Of a DNA stretch of 64,000 nt, positions 53,461 through 61,654 are shown piece by piece (within the stretch, counting starts at the first letter, position 1; each line of letters opens with the position of its first letter). The DNA is taken from contig JACPYS010000018.1 of the NCBI GenBank assembly GCA_016195915.1, forward strand, positions 222,071 to 286,070, given 5' to 3'. The notes under the pieces were generated by a model. It did no database searches. It had not been told where the DNA came from and worked only from the letters and a program-made list of their open reading frames with translations. Made by a program: the position numbers and the translations under genes. This DNA comes from Betaproteobacteria bacterium. GTDB taxonomy: Bacteria > Pseudomonadota > Gammaproteobacteria > Burkholderiales > SG8-39.

Positions 53461-53913
53461 CTACAACCATCGCCTGACGCGAGACTTGTATTCCACGTAC
53501 TGCTGTCCAAACAGCCCTTCGAGAAATGCCTCTTCCGGCAGGACAAACTTGCGCTGAATCTGCCAGACGAAGAGCGGGATGGGAAAGAAGGCGGCGATCG
53601 TGCCGAGCAGCAGCGCTACGCCAAGCAACACCAGCGCCATGCCGAGGTACATCGGATTGCGCGTAATCCTGTAAACACCGGATATCACCAGCATCGTGGA
53701 TTGCCGAAACGGCCTGATGGGGGTGCCCGCATTGCGAAACAGGCCGGCCGCCCATAGCGTCGAACACAGACCCAGAGCGACCAACAGCCCGCCAACGAGA
53801 TCGAACGGTGAAGGCACGACCGCGTTCACCGGCAGGTACGCGTGCAGCGCAACCATTGCAAGGAGGGATGCAAAGAAATAGATCGGCGGCACGATCCGGT
53901 GTCTGTTGCTCAT
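53461..53913 (-). CDS. isoprenylcysteine carboxyl methyltransferase-like membrane protein
   Basis: 150 residues with four membrane segments. ICMT-family C-terminal signature GVYRITRNPMYLGMALVLLG, then EEAFLEGLFGQQYVEYKSRV. Bacterial members are membrane methyltransferases or alkyl-group transferases of unknown substrate. The stop of ModA-like lies eight bases upstream of its start, so both are likely on one transcript. Confidence 0.88.
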   Translation of the reverse strand: MSNRHRIVPPIYFFASLLAMVALHAYLPVNAVVPSPFDLVGGLLVALGLCSTLWAAGLFRNAGTPIRPFRQSTMLVISGVYRITRNPMYLGMALVLLGVALLLGTIAAFFPIPLFVWQIQRKFVLPEEAFLEGLFGQQYVEYKSRVRRWL

Positions 53914-53920
53914 GCGAGAG

Positions 53921-54718
53921 CTATCGCCCTGAGAGTGGCGCCAGCCCGGCCTTCGAGATCACCGGCGCGGCCTCCGGCGAGGCGAGGAAGCGGAGCAGCG
54001 CACTGGCCGCCTCCGGCTGCCGGGCCAGACTGGTGAGTGCCCCCGCGAAGGAAAACCCCGGCTGGAGCTCGGCCGGGATGGTGCCGACGAAGCTAACCCC
54101 GGGGACGTGTATCAGCTCGCTGACCTGCTGGAAGCCGATCTCCGCCTCACCGCGCGCGACGACCGCGGCCACCGGCTCTCCGGACGGCGGCCCGCGCACC
54201 TTGCGACTTTTGCCGGCCACCTGGTCTGCGACGCCGAGTTTCGGGAACAGCGTCGTCGATAGATAGGTGCCGCTGCCGCTGTCAGAGTACGCGATCGACT
54301 TCGCCGCGAGCAGCGTGCTCCGGAACGCCTCGACGCTGCCGATGGCAGGCTTCGCAGCCCCGGCGCGCACCACCATGCCGACCATTGAGCGCGCGAGCTC
54401 GACCTTGCTGTCGGCGCGCACCAATGCTCGCCTGCCGAGCTCGTCCGCGGCGCCACCATCCAGGATCACGACATCTGCGGTCTCGCCTCGCGCGAGGCGG
54501 GCGGGAATCGCCTCCGGAGAGTCACCCATCGATGGGCCGCGCGTCGTGACCAGGCGGTGGCCGCTCGCTCGCTCGAAAGCCGGGACCAGCTCGGAATAGG
54601 CCCGGTAGAACCCGGCCGAGATGATCACGTGCACATCGGCGGCAGATACTTCGCCCGCGATCAGCAGGGCGGCCAAGCCAAGCCTGGACATCGATCGAGC
54701 GAACGAGCTTTGTTTCAT
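53921..54718 (-). CDS. molybdate-type (ModA-like) extracellular solute-binding protein
   Basis: 265 residues. Signal peptide (LGLAALLIAGEVSAA), then VHVIISAGFYRAYSELVPAF, RLARGETADVVILDGGAADE, KSIAYSDSGSGTYLSTTLFP and FVGTIPAELQP. Family members bind oxyanions in the periplasm. No ModB/ModC partners in the window, so the ligand and transporter are uncertain. Upstream 110 bp hold no gene. Confidence 0.85.
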   Translation of the reverse strand: MKQSSFARSMSRLGLAALLIAGEVSAADVHVIISAGFYRAYSELVPAFERASGHRLVTTRGPSMGDSPEAIPARLARGETADVVILDGGAADELGRRALVRADSKVELARSMVGMVVRAGAAKPAIGSVEAFRSTLLAAKSIAYSDSGSGTYLSTTLFPKLGVADQVAGKSRKVRGPPSGEPVAAVVARGEAEIGFQQVSELIHVPGVSFVGTIPAELQPGFSFAGALTSLARQPEAASALLRFLASPEAAPVISKAGLAPLSGR

Positions 54719-54828
54719 GCGGCTCCTCCAGTCCGGGTCAGGTACGCCGATCGAGCGAGCGCAAACAGTGCCATCTTGCCAGCATCATTTCCAACGAATG
54801 TCACATTCGATATCGAACAATTGTCGCG

Positions 54829-55182
54829 TCAGTCACTACGTTCAAGCGGGACGAGGGGAACGAAGTCATACTCGCCGATGCCCTGAAGCACGAGGAAGGT
54901 CGCCGACGCGTCCCCGCCATTCGTGACCAGGTGCGGGCGGCGCGGTGGAACCGAGTAGGTATCCGCGGGCCCCAGCCTCACCTCCTCTTTGGGCTTCTGC
55001 AAAAACAGCCTGATATGTCCTTCGATCACGTAGAACGTGTCCTGCACATTGCTATGGTAGTGCCAGGGCACCTTTTGAGTCCGCGAGATCTGGAGTTCGC
55101 TGATGCGGAAGCCGGGCCGCTCGGCATGACATTGCCGACGCTCGACTGCATAGACATGGCTCGCATCCTTCATCGATTCCAT
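54829..55182 (-). CDS. cupin domain protein
   Basis: 117 residues, start backed by GGAGGAAACA. Single cupin: KVPWHYHSNVQDTFYVIEGH holds two His and Glu-like metal positions, and PRRPHLVTNGGDASATFLVL the final His. Small cytoplasmic beta-barrel enzyme or sensor; substrate unknown. Upstream spacer of about 310 bp contains only a terminator for the kinase gene. Confidence 0.9.
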   Translation of the reverse strand: MESMKDASHVYAVERRQCHAERPGFRISELQISRTQKVPWHYHSNVQDTFYVIEGHIRLFLQKPKEEVRLGPADTYSVPPRRPHLVTNGGDASATFLVLQGIGEYDFVPLVPLERSD

Positions 55183-55372
55183 TGTTTCCTCCGCCCGGGT
55201 TTCGCCCGGCGTTCGACGTGAGGCGGGGTTACGGGCCGCTCAGAAAACGCTGCACCGACGCACCCCCGCCGGTCCTTGGAAGTGTGAAAAAGCTCTTTGC
55301 TCCTCAGCAGTAAGAGTTGCGATGGCTGTGTTCCAGCTAGCTTAGCAGCTATTGCGCCGCCGACGGCCGGCG

Positions 55373-55402
55373 AAAAGAAAGTCAATGCCGTATCGGCATC
55401 GA
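55373..55402 (-). terminator. rho-independent terminator of the kinase gene
   Basis: On the minus strand GTCGATGCCG-ATA-CGGCATTGAC (one mismatch) is followed by TTTCTTTTC, about 90 bases after the stop at 55491. Nothing else is evident in 55183-55490. Confidence 0.65.
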
Positions 55403-55490
55403 CTGCCGGCACTTCACGGCGGAACTGTGCAAGAGCGCCGCACTCCGTTGCGCGCCGTGCGATTGGATTCTGACTCCTGGAATTCGTGCC

Positions 55491-57233
55491 TTACCGAATG
55501 CCGAAGTGCGCGATCAAGAGCGCAACGATGATGGCTGCGAGGATTGCCGACACGCCCTTCCAGAAAAGCACCGGATGCCGCTCAATCAGCGGCGGGCGCG
55601 TCTTGCTCAGGAACGCCCGGTTTGGACGGCGCAGGTCATGGACGTACTCCGACAAGATCTCGTAGCGCACGAGCGGGTTGGGGTGCGCGGCCTTCCTGAG
55701 CACGTCATCGATCCAGGCCGGGATCTCGCGCTCATCGTCCAGCACGGACTCATAGCGCAACTGGCTCTGCGCGAATCGCGTCCTGGACTTTGCCACCTCG
55801 GTTCCGTACGGCAGCCTGCCCGAGAGCATCTGGTAGGTGATCACCCCCAGAGAGAACATGTCCGAGCGAGCGGTACCCGCTTCTCCCAGAAAATACTCTG
55901 GCGCGGTGTATTGCGCCGTGCCCAGGATGTTGCTGCGCTCGAGGGGTGCCGCCATCTCCATGATGCCCGCCACCCTGGTCGCGCCGAAATCGATGATCTT
56001 CACCGTGCCGGTCTTGTCGATCATGATGTTGTCGGGCCTCAGGTCCTGATGCAGCATCTCGAGCCGGTGAAAGGCCTGCAGGCCTTTGGTGATCTGCTCG
56101 ACGATCCCGCGCACGGTTTCGAGGTCCGGCTTCGGGTTGTCGATCATCCACTGGGACAAGGTCTGGCCATCGATGAATTCCGTCGCGACATACAGGGACC
56201 GGCGTTCCCTGGTCAGCGTGCACGGCTTCAACACGTGCGCGCTGTTGATGCGCCGGGCGACCCACTCCTCCAGCAGGAACCTCTCCAGGTAGGCCGGGTC
56301 GCCCTGAAGGTCCACTGAAGGTGTCTTGATGATGACCAACGCGTTGGTCTCCATGTCGACAGCCAGATAGATGTGGCTGCGACTGCTGCCATGCACCTCC
56401 CTGACGATCCGGTACCCGTCGATGGTCATCCTCGCATCAAGGATCGGGGGGAGGGCCAGTGCGGACAACTGCTGATGGATCTCTCTGGCGTCCTGACTGG
56501 GCAATTCGTCGATGACGACGATCTGGACGGTCAGGTTGTCGGTGCTTCCCCGCCGGTAGGCCTCCCCTACGATGGCGCGGGCAGCGCCGTCGAGATCGCC
56601 GCGCCCGCCCCGGACGGCACCGGCGGCGAATGATGCGTCGATGTGCTCGTACACACCGTCCGATGCGAGCAGGAACACGTCGCCCTTTTCAACCGGCAGT
56701 GCCTGGTAGTCGATTTCGATCTGCGGGTTGAAGCCCATCGCCCGGCTCAGGTAGCTCTGCCCCTCCGATACCCAGACCCGATGGTCATGGGTCAGCTGCT
56801 CGAGCGCATCTGCATGCACGCGGTAGATCCGCGTGTCTCCCACATGAAAGACGTGGGCGGTGGTGGACTTGATAACCAGGGCGCTCAGCGTGCACACATA
56901 GCCCCGGTCCTTGTCGTAGCGGTATTGACTTTGCTGGGTGCGCGAATGCAACCATGAATTGGTTGCGGTCAGCACGCGCTCCACCGACTTCTTGACCGAC
57001 CAGGCTTCCGAGGTGCAGTAGTAGTCGTCGAGGACGCCCATGACAGCGAACTCGCTGGCAACCTGGCTGACTTCACTGCTGCCGATCCCGTCGGCCAGCG
57101 CGATGGCAATGCCTTTTGACGCGAGCAGAGGCTCCTTGGGTACCGAGACGCCGTAGAAGTCCTGGTTGACTTCTTTGCGGCCCTTATCGGAATGCTGGCC
57201 GACCGAGACTCTCAACCTATTGGCCATGTTCAT
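55491..57233 (-). CDS. PP2C phosphatase-Ser/Thr kinase fusion
   Basis: 580 residues. PP2C domain 1-245: VNQDFYGVSV, IALADGIGSSE, FLLASDGVYEH, RGSTDNLTVQIVV. Hanks-type kinase about 270-535: VIIKTPSVD (Lys), LHQDLRPDNIMI (catalytic Asp), KIIDFGATR (DFG), GTAQYTAPEYF. The final membrane helix is GVSAILAAIIVALLIAHFGI. In Pseudomonas and relatives a gene of this type belongs to the nitrate/nitrite assimilation operon (stk with nasA-nirB). Here its partner is a nitrite/formate channel 54 bp upstream; nir/nas genes are not in the window. Confidence 0.92.
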   Translation of the reverse strand: MNMANRLRVSVGQHSDKGRKEVNQDFYGVSVPKEPLLASKGIAIALADGIGSSEVSQVASEFAVMGVLDDYYCTSEAWSVKKSVERVLTATNSWLHSRTQQSQYRYDKDRGYVCTLSALVIKSTTAHVFHVGDTRIYRVHADALEQLTHDHRVWVSEGQSYLSRAMGFNPQIEIDYQALPVEKGDVFLLASDGVYEHIDASFAAGAVRGGRGDLDGAARAIVGEAYRRGSTDNLTVQIVVIDELPSQDAREIHQQLSALALPPILDARMTIDGYRIVREVHGSSRSHIYLAVDMETNALVIIKTPSVDLQGDPAYLERFLLEEWVARRINSAHVLKPCTLTRERRSLYVATEFIDGQTLSQWMIDNPKPDLETVRGIVEQITKGLQAFHRLEMLHQDLRPDNIMIDKTGTVKIIDFGATRVAGIMEMAAPLERSNILGTAQYTAPEYFLGEAGTARSDMFSLGVITYQMLSGRLPYGTEVAKSRTRFAQSQLRYESVLDDEREIPAWIDDVLRKAAHPNPLVRYEILSEYVHDLRRPNRAFLSKTRPPLIERHPVLFWKGVSAILAAIIVALLIAHFGIR

Positions 57234-57287
57234 GTCCGGAGAGCCTCGAGCCCTTGCGGGACCGGGACTCTCTTACCTTTGAGGTGA

Positions 57288-58100
57288 TCAGATCAGGGCG
57301 CGCTTGGGTGCGGTCTTCACGTGTGTGGCATACAGCGTGAGCCCCGTGAACGCCAGACCGCCCACCAGATTACCCACGACCGTCGGAATCTCGTTCCAGA
57401 TGAAGTAGTCCATGATGGAGAACTTGCCGCCCATGAGCAACGCCGACGGGAACAGGAACATGTTGACCACGGAATGCTCGAAGACCATTCCGAAGAAGAC
57501 CATGATCGGCATCCACATGGCGATGACTTTGCCGGTCACCGACGTGGAGATCATGGCGCCCACCACGCCGGTGGACACCATCCAGTTGCACAGCATGCCC
57601 CGGATGAAGAGCGTCATCATGCCTGCCGCGCCATATCGGGCGTATCCGAGCGTGCGCGCCTCGCCGATGCCGGCAATCACCGTGCCGACCTTGTCGGGAG
57701 GAGTCGAGAAGCCATAGGTGAAGACGATTGCCATCAGGAATGCGACGGTGAACGCGCCGGCGAAATTGCCGACGAAGACGAGCCACCAGTTCTTCAGCAC
57801 GCCACCGAGCGTCACACCGGGCCGCTTGTCGATAAGCGCGAGCTGCGTCAAGACGAACACGCCGGTCAGCAGATCGAAGCCGAGCAGATAGAGCATGCAA
57901 AAACCGACGGGGAACAGGATCGCGCCAATGATCGGGTAGCCCGTCTGGACAGAAACGGTCACGGCAAACACGGCGGCCAGGGCCAGGATGGCACCCGCCA
58001 TATATGCCCTGATCAAGACATCGCGGGTCGCCATGAAGATCTTCGATTCGCCAGCATCGACCATCTTGGTCACGAACTCTGAAGGCACTAGATACGACAT
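57288..58100 (-). CDS. formate/nitrite transporter (FocA/NirC family)
   Basis: 270 residues from the ATG with GAGGAA upstream. Six membrane helices of the FNT channel: AGAILALAAVFAVTVSVQTG, LTGVFVLTQLALIDKRPG, NWWLVFVGNFAGA, RGMLCNWMVSTGV and FFGMVFEHSVVNMFLFPSAL with the conserved His. Inner-membrane pentameric channel for nitrite or formate. Precedes the PP2C-kinase gene on the same strand, matching nitrite-assimilation clusters. The 330-bp spacer to 58430 has no gene. Confidence 0.92.
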   Translation of the reverse strand: MSYLVPSEFVTKMVDAGESKIFMATRDVLIRAYMAGAILALAAVFAVTVSVQTGYPIIGAILFPVGFCMLYLLGFDLLTGVFVLTQLALIDKRPGVTLGGVLKNWWLVFVGNFAGAFTVAFLMAIVFTYGFSTPPDKVGTVIAGIGEARTLGYARYGAAGMMTLFIRGMLCNWMVSTGVVGAMISTSVTGKVIAMWMPIMVFFGMVFEHSVVNMFLFPSALLMGGKFSIMDYFIWNEIPTVVGNLVGGLAFTGLTLYATHVKTAPKRALI

Positions 58101-58429
58101 TTGATATTCCTCACGAAATCGCGGAGACGAAACGTTCTTGTACGCGAAATGCAACTGCGGTAAGCAATGTTCGGGCCAAGCCCTCCTCCTTAGGGCTGCT
58201 TCACAAGTGCGCGCGTTTGCCTGTCGGGACGGCGCCGAGCGGCAGTCTCGGTGCAATCCAGCGCTGATTGCGTGCACCACCACGCTGCATGTGATTCATT
58301 TTGGTGCGTGCGGCGTGCGGCCCTTCGCCGCCCAGGTCTGGGTGCGATGGGCAACACCGGGACGTCCACGCGACAGCCTGCAAGCGCGACTCGTCGGTTA
58401 GAGAGGCGCGCGCCGATTGCCTGCCACAG

Positions 58430-58493
58430 GTCCAACGCTCACCGTGAACGGCGCGAAGCTTGCAGCCCGTCCGCACCAGCCCCGAAGTTAATT
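58430..58493 (-). repeat. attC site after the VOC cassette
   Basis: Plus strand begins GTCCAAC (perfect RYYYAAC) and ends GTTAATT; arms GTGAACGGCGC and GTGCGGACGGGC pair imperfectly. The VOC stop codon lies in the right core. It is the last clear site on the left. Confidence 0.65.
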
Positions 58494-58922
58494 CCAGCGG
58501 TCATGGCGGTCACGGCGCTCTTGACGATAGTTGGTGACTTCGAGGCGCACACCATCGGGGTCGCTAAAGAATGTTGCCCAGTAGTCAGGCGCGTACTCGG
58601 CATAGAGCCGAGGCTCGGACGCATCGATGCCAGCACCGCGGAGCTCATTGGCAACGGCAACGACATCGGCAATTGACTCGACGCGAAGACAGAAGTGGTG
58701 CAACCCGAGGGCGTAGGAGTCGTGCTTGGTTTCCTCGCGCGCAGGACGAAGCACATAACCGAAGTGGCGGTTGAAGTACTGAACGTGTGGATCGCCGCCG
58801 ATGACGAACCTATTCTTCCGGAAACCCAGCGCTTGCAACATGACGCGGTCGTAGAAGGCTTCCGACGAATCGAGATCGGACACCGAAATGTAGATGTGGT
58901 CGATGCCTGTGACGTCTGTCAT
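58488..58922 (-). CDS. VOC family (glyoxalase/dioxygenase-like) protein
   Basis: 144 residues. Paired beta-alpha-beta motifs: GIDHIYISVSDLDSSEAFYD (metal His), HHFCLRVESIADV (His), FFSDPDGVRLEVTNY (Glu). Small metalloenzyme or resistance-type protein. Stop falls in the attC core; the cassette is the leftmost of the array. Confidence 0.88.
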   Translation of the reverse strand: MTDVTGIDHIYISVSDLDSSEAFYDRVMLQALGFRKNRFVIGGDPHVQYFNRHFGYVLRPAREETKHDSYALGLHHFCLRVESIADVVAVANELRGAGIDASEPRLYAEYAPDYWATFFSDPDGVRLEVTNYRQERRDRHDRWN

Positions 58923-58939
58923 GGTGCAGTGAGAGGGGC

Positions 58940-59005
58940 TAGCGTCCCCATTGACCAGCCGAGCAAGCGGGCGAAGCCCGCTTGCGAAGGCCGGTGTCGA
59001 ACGGC
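58940..59005 (-). repeat. degenerate attC-like inverted repeat after the GFA cassette
   Basis: Central perfect hairpin CAAGCGGGC-GAA-GCCCGCTTG, extended by ACCAGCC/ACCGGCC arms. The outer core sites are not canonical. Position between two cassettes supports attC; the cores do not. Confidence 0.4.
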
Positions 59006-59008
59006 CGG

Positions 59009-59413
59009 TCAGGGAGCCTTCTTCGGAAGCTCCGGAAATTGTGGTAGCTCATCGGTAATGTCAAACCACGGCGCCTTGTATGCGACAAATACATGCAACA
59101 CGGGTTTGACGCCAGGATCATCATCGAGTGCCCCAAGAGGAAGGCCGTAAGAAGACGGATCGCGGTCAAAGCGGCTGAGAAGAGGTGACCCGCAGACACG
59201 GCAGAACCCTCGGTGGTTACCTGGAGAGGACGCGTAGTATGTAACGAGTTCTTCGCCCTGAACCCAGCGGAAATCGGTGGCCTTGACGCGCGCGCGACTG
59301 CGGAAAGCTGCGCCATGCGCCTTTCGACACATGGAGCAGTGACAGTTGAGTGCGCCTGACACCCGACCAGTGATCTCGTACCGGACCCCACCGCAAAGGC
59401 AGCTACCGCGCAA
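59009..59413 (-). CDS. GFA (glutathione-dependent formaldehyde-activating) family protein
   Basis: 134 residues from a TTG start with GAGGGAG eight bases before it. MRGSCLCGGVRYEI, NCHCSMCRKAHGAAF and RVCGSPL give the zinc-binding Cys set of the GFA/CENP-V family. Despite the name, most members are Zn proteins of unknown activity. A common integron cassette product. Confidence 0.88.
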   Translation of the reverse strand: MRGSCLCGGVRYEITGRVSGALNCHCSMCRKAHGAAFRSRARVKATDFRWVQGEELVTYYASSPGNHRGFCRVCGSPLLSRFDRDPSSYGLPLGALDDDPGVKPVLHVFVAYKAPWFDITDELPQFPELPKKAP

Positions 59414-59513
59414 CGTTAAAGCTCCCTCACGTTTACGCCCGCCGGCGCGCGCGCATGGGTGCTCACGTTGGCACGGCGCTTCGCGCGCGTCCGGGTGCGG
59501 CGTGATGTTGGAA
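59408..59513 (-). repeat. attC site after the MBL cassette
   Basis: Plus strand begins GCGCAAC and ends GTTGGAA. Arms CGCCCGCCGGCGCGCGCG and CGCGCGCGTCCGGGTGCGGCG pair well. One end overlaps the GFA start codon. Confidence 0.55.
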
Positions 59514-59535
59514 GAGGCATATGAGCCGGGATCGC

Positions 59536-60504
59536 CTAATGCTTATAGCGCTGGACAGTCACGGTTTCACCAATCTCGAACGACATGAGATCTTCTCCAA
59601 CCGTCAGCGGCCCGCCATAGGTCTGGCGCGTTTCGGCGATCACCTCGTCCAGCGTCGGTTCGGGAAATTTCTCAGTGCTTAGGAGAACGATGTGCGTGTA
59701 GACCGCCATTTTGGGCTTGGCCTGCGAGAACACCATGCCCGCTTCCCGCGGCGTAGTATGGTGAGCGATGATCCGCTGGACGGGAACGCTTGTTGCCAGC
59801 AGTTCCGGTCTCGCGCTTCCCACCTCGTGAACCAGAAGGTCCGCGCCGGCGCCATACTTGACGACGTTCTGGTCATAGCGAGTGTCGCCCGAGATCACGA
59901 CTGCGCGGCCTTTGTATTCGATCCGATAGCCGACGGCGGGCTTGATGGCGGGGCCGTGTTCGACCTCGAATGCGATGACCTTCACCCCATTGTTCTCGTA
60001 GACAACACCGTTCTTGTCGAATTCCTCGACGGCGGTTGCGATGCCTTCCGGTGGAAGTTTTTCATCCGCGAGGCGAATTTTGATATCGAGCGCGTAAGCC
60101 TTCTCAAGGTTGGACATGAGCGCCTGTGCTCCGGCCGGACCAATGACGCGGAACGGCGCGGTCCGACGTCCAAAGGGCGGGGAGAGCCAGCCGGTGAGCC
60201 AAACGTCCGCGATACCTGAGGTGTGATCTGAATGGTAGTGGGTAATGAAGAGAACGTTGATTTTGCCAAGCGGCACATTGAGCTGCCGCAGGCGGATGGG
60301 AACGCCGCGTCCGGCATCGAAAAGCAGCTTCTGATCTCCGGCCTCAACCAGCGTGCTTGGCCCGAATCGGTCTGCTCTTGGCGCCGGGGAAGCGGTGCCA
60401 AGCAACGTCACTTTGAAATCGCTCTGGGCATGGCTCACTGAGCCGCCCAACAGACCGATAAGTAGGCACGACAATGCTACGCGATGCACAAGGGTCCTCT
60501 GCAC
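59536..60504 (-). CDS. exported MBL-fold metallo-hydrolase
   Basis: 322 residues. Signal peptide (ALSCLLIGLLGGSVSHAQ). Metallo-beta-lactamase fold: LLFDAGRGVPIRLRQL, FITHYHSDHTSGIAD (HxHxDH), VVISGDTRYDQNVV (Asp), IIAHHTTPREAG (His). Resembles tRNase Z/arylsulfatase-type MBL enzymes with a periplasmic location. Substrate unknown. A long cassette for an integron, but bounded by repeats on both sides. Confidence 0.9.
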   Translation of the reverse strand: MQRTLVHRVALSCLLIGLLGGSVSHAQSDFKVTLLGTASPAPRADRFGPSTLVEAGDQKLLFDAGRGVPIRLRQLNVPLGKINVLFITHYHSDHTSGIADVWLTGWLSPPFGRRTAPFRVIGPAGAQALMSNLEKAYALDIKIRLADEKLPPEGIATAVEEFDKNGVVYENNGVKVIAFEVEHGPAIKPAVGYRIEYKGRAVVISGDTRYDQNVVKYGAGADLLVHEVGSARPELLATSVPVQRIIAHHTTPREAGMVFSQAKPKMAVYTHIVLLSTEKFPEPTLDEVIAETRQTYGGPLTVGEDLMSFEIGETVTVQRYKH

Positions 60505-60548
60505 AGTTCTTCCAATCGTCTATTGATGAGTTCCCAGCAACGGGATGC

Positions 60549-60632
60549 CTTCAACGTCGCGCTCTGCGGCGGGCCACAGGAACGAACATTTGATCGGGTA
60601 CGGCGCTCGCGGCCCGGCCGCAGCAGCTAAAG
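60549..60632 (-). repeat. attC-like repeat after the SRPBCC cassette
   Basis: CTTCAAC at the left end and GCTAAAG at the right are weak core matches. Arms GCGCTCTGCGGCGGGCC and GGCCCGGCCGCAGCAGC pair strongly. Confidence 0.45.
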
Positions 60633-60639
60633 TCAGCGC

Positions 60640-61074
60640 TCATTTCACCTCGGCCTCCCGCTTCAATGCTTCGTTCATCGCGATGAAACCCTGCTTGGTC
60701 GCGCCCTCGAGAGAACGGCGAAACAAAGGCACAAGGAGCCCCGAGAACACCTCAGCTTGCCGAAAGAGCAGCTGGGTGTCGGATTTGGGCTCCAGCTTGA
60801 AGCAGTGCTCGCCGTCGAACAACCCCGGAATCACGAGCTTTCCCTTCCACCGGAACTCAAGCTTTGGCGCAATGGCTAGCACCGTGGGGCGGAATCGCAT
60901 GCCACCGGAGCCTGGGGGTTGAATGAACACGCTCAGCGACCCGCCGACCGTGGCGGTCCCCTCGATCGAGCGGACGAACGGGTTCCAACGCGCATGGCCG
61001 GGAAAGTCCATTAGAACCGACCAAACCCGCTCGGCCGAAGCGTTGATCTCGATTTGTGTGTCGACGCGGTGCAT
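60640..61074 (-). CDS. SRPBCC family protein
   Basis: 144 residues from the ATG at 61074. Polyketide-cyclase/START-like fold: VDTQIEINASAERVWSVLMD, FPGHARWNPFVRSIEG, LEFRWKGKLVIPGLFDGEHC. Binds hydrophobic ligands; function unassigned. Cassette gene between two attC-like repeats. Confidence 0.88.
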   Translation of the reverse strand: MHRVDTQIEINASAERVWSVLMDFPGHARWNPFVRSIEGTATVGGSLSVFIQPPGSGGMRFRPTVLAIAPKLEFRWKGKLVIPGLFDGEHCFKLEPKSDTQLLFRQAEVFSGLLVPLFRRSLEGATKQGFIAMNEALKREAEVK

Positions 61075-61081
61075 TGATGAG

Positions 61082-61150
61082 GGTTCACGCAGAGCCCACC
61101 GGCGTGCGGCAGTTTCATGGCGCACGTCCGTGTGCGGCGTCAGGTTAGCG
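61082..61150 (-). repeat. attC-like repeat after the BrnA cassette
   Basis: Plus-strand ends GGTTCAC and GTTAGCG (each one or two bases off the cores). Arms CACCGGCGTGCGGC and GCGCACGTCCGTG pair. Begins two bases after the BrnA stop. Confidence 0.5.
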
Positions 61151-61151
61151 C

Positions 61152-61403
61152 TCAACCGTGCGCCGCGAGTTCTTCACGCACGATCTTGCGCACGAGATCC
61201 TGCGTTACGGGTTGCTCCGCGAGCCCCAAGTGGGTCTTCAGAGCTTCGTTGATCAGCGTCTGATAGCCCTTGCCGGTCTTCTCCGATCGGGCCTTGAATC
61301 GGCTGACGATTGCGTCGTCCATGTAGATGGTGATACGCGTCTTCCCTGTCGTCGGAATCACCGCGCCACGCTTTCCTTTGGAAAAGTCGTACACCTTTTT
61401 CAT
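61152..61403 (-). CDS. brnA: BrnA family antitoxin
   Basis: 83 residues, ribbon-helix-helix: KTRITIYMDDAIVSRFKARS, EKTGKGYQTLINEALKTHLG. BrnA binds BrnT and represses the operon. Its ATG overlaps the end of the shortened brnT frame (ATGA). It is intact although its toxin partner is not. In integron arrays such modules normally stabilise cassettes. Confidence 0.9.
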   Translation of the reverse strand: MKKVYDFSKGKRGAVIPTTGKTRITIYMDDAIVSRFKARSEKTGKGYQTLINEALKTHLGLAEQPVTQDLVRKIVREELAAHG

Positions 61404-61522
61404 AGTTTCTCCGCTCTTTGGGGTCGGCGTTCCGCATTCAACACCCTGTCGCCCTCCGAAAGCGACACGCCGTGTTTCTTGATGTTTGCCGCATCCTTTT
61501 TCGGGTCGAATTCGGCGGACAC
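61400..61522 (-). pseudogene. brnT: brnT toxin gene with internal deletion and frameshift
   Basis: From GTG at 61522: SAEFDPKKDAANIKKHGVSL, SEGDRVL is the BrnT N-terminus. The BrnT C-terminus (RNADPKERRNYEKG) follows directly but in another frame, so the frame from the start ends after 40 codons. About 45 central residues of the RelE-fold toxin are missing. Toxin activity is lost. Confidence 0.85.
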
Positions 61523-61528
61523 GCTTGC

Positions 61529-61557
61529 AATATATGCACGTTATGCATACCTGTCAA
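61529..61557 (-). promoter_or_regulatory. sigma-70 promoter and operator of brnTA
   Basis: On the minus strand TTGACA-N17-TATATT, a near-perfect housekeeping promoter. ATGCA-N5-TGCAT (61534-61548) overlaps the spacer and -10, a likely BrnA operator. The expected transcription start coincides with the GTG, implying a leaderless message. Confidence 0.7.
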
Positions 61558-61593
61558 CAGCGAGCGCATCTGGCGTGCGCTCAGACTGTTGAG

Positions 61594-61645
61594 CGTTAAC
61601 GCCCCGCATTACCCGCGCGCGTCGGCGTACATGCGGTGGTTGGGC
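61594..61645 (-). repeat. attC site after the serine hydrolase cassette
   Basis: Plus strand CGTTAAC ... GTTGGGC (right core perfect). Arms CCGCATTACCCGCG and CGTCGGCGTACATGCGG pair well. Confidence 0.65.
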
Positions 61646-61654
61646 GGGAAGCCA

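Noticed and set aside
58964..58984. perfect 9-bp hairpin as a transcription terminator
   Set aside because: No T-run on either strand; better explained as the core of a degenerate attC site.
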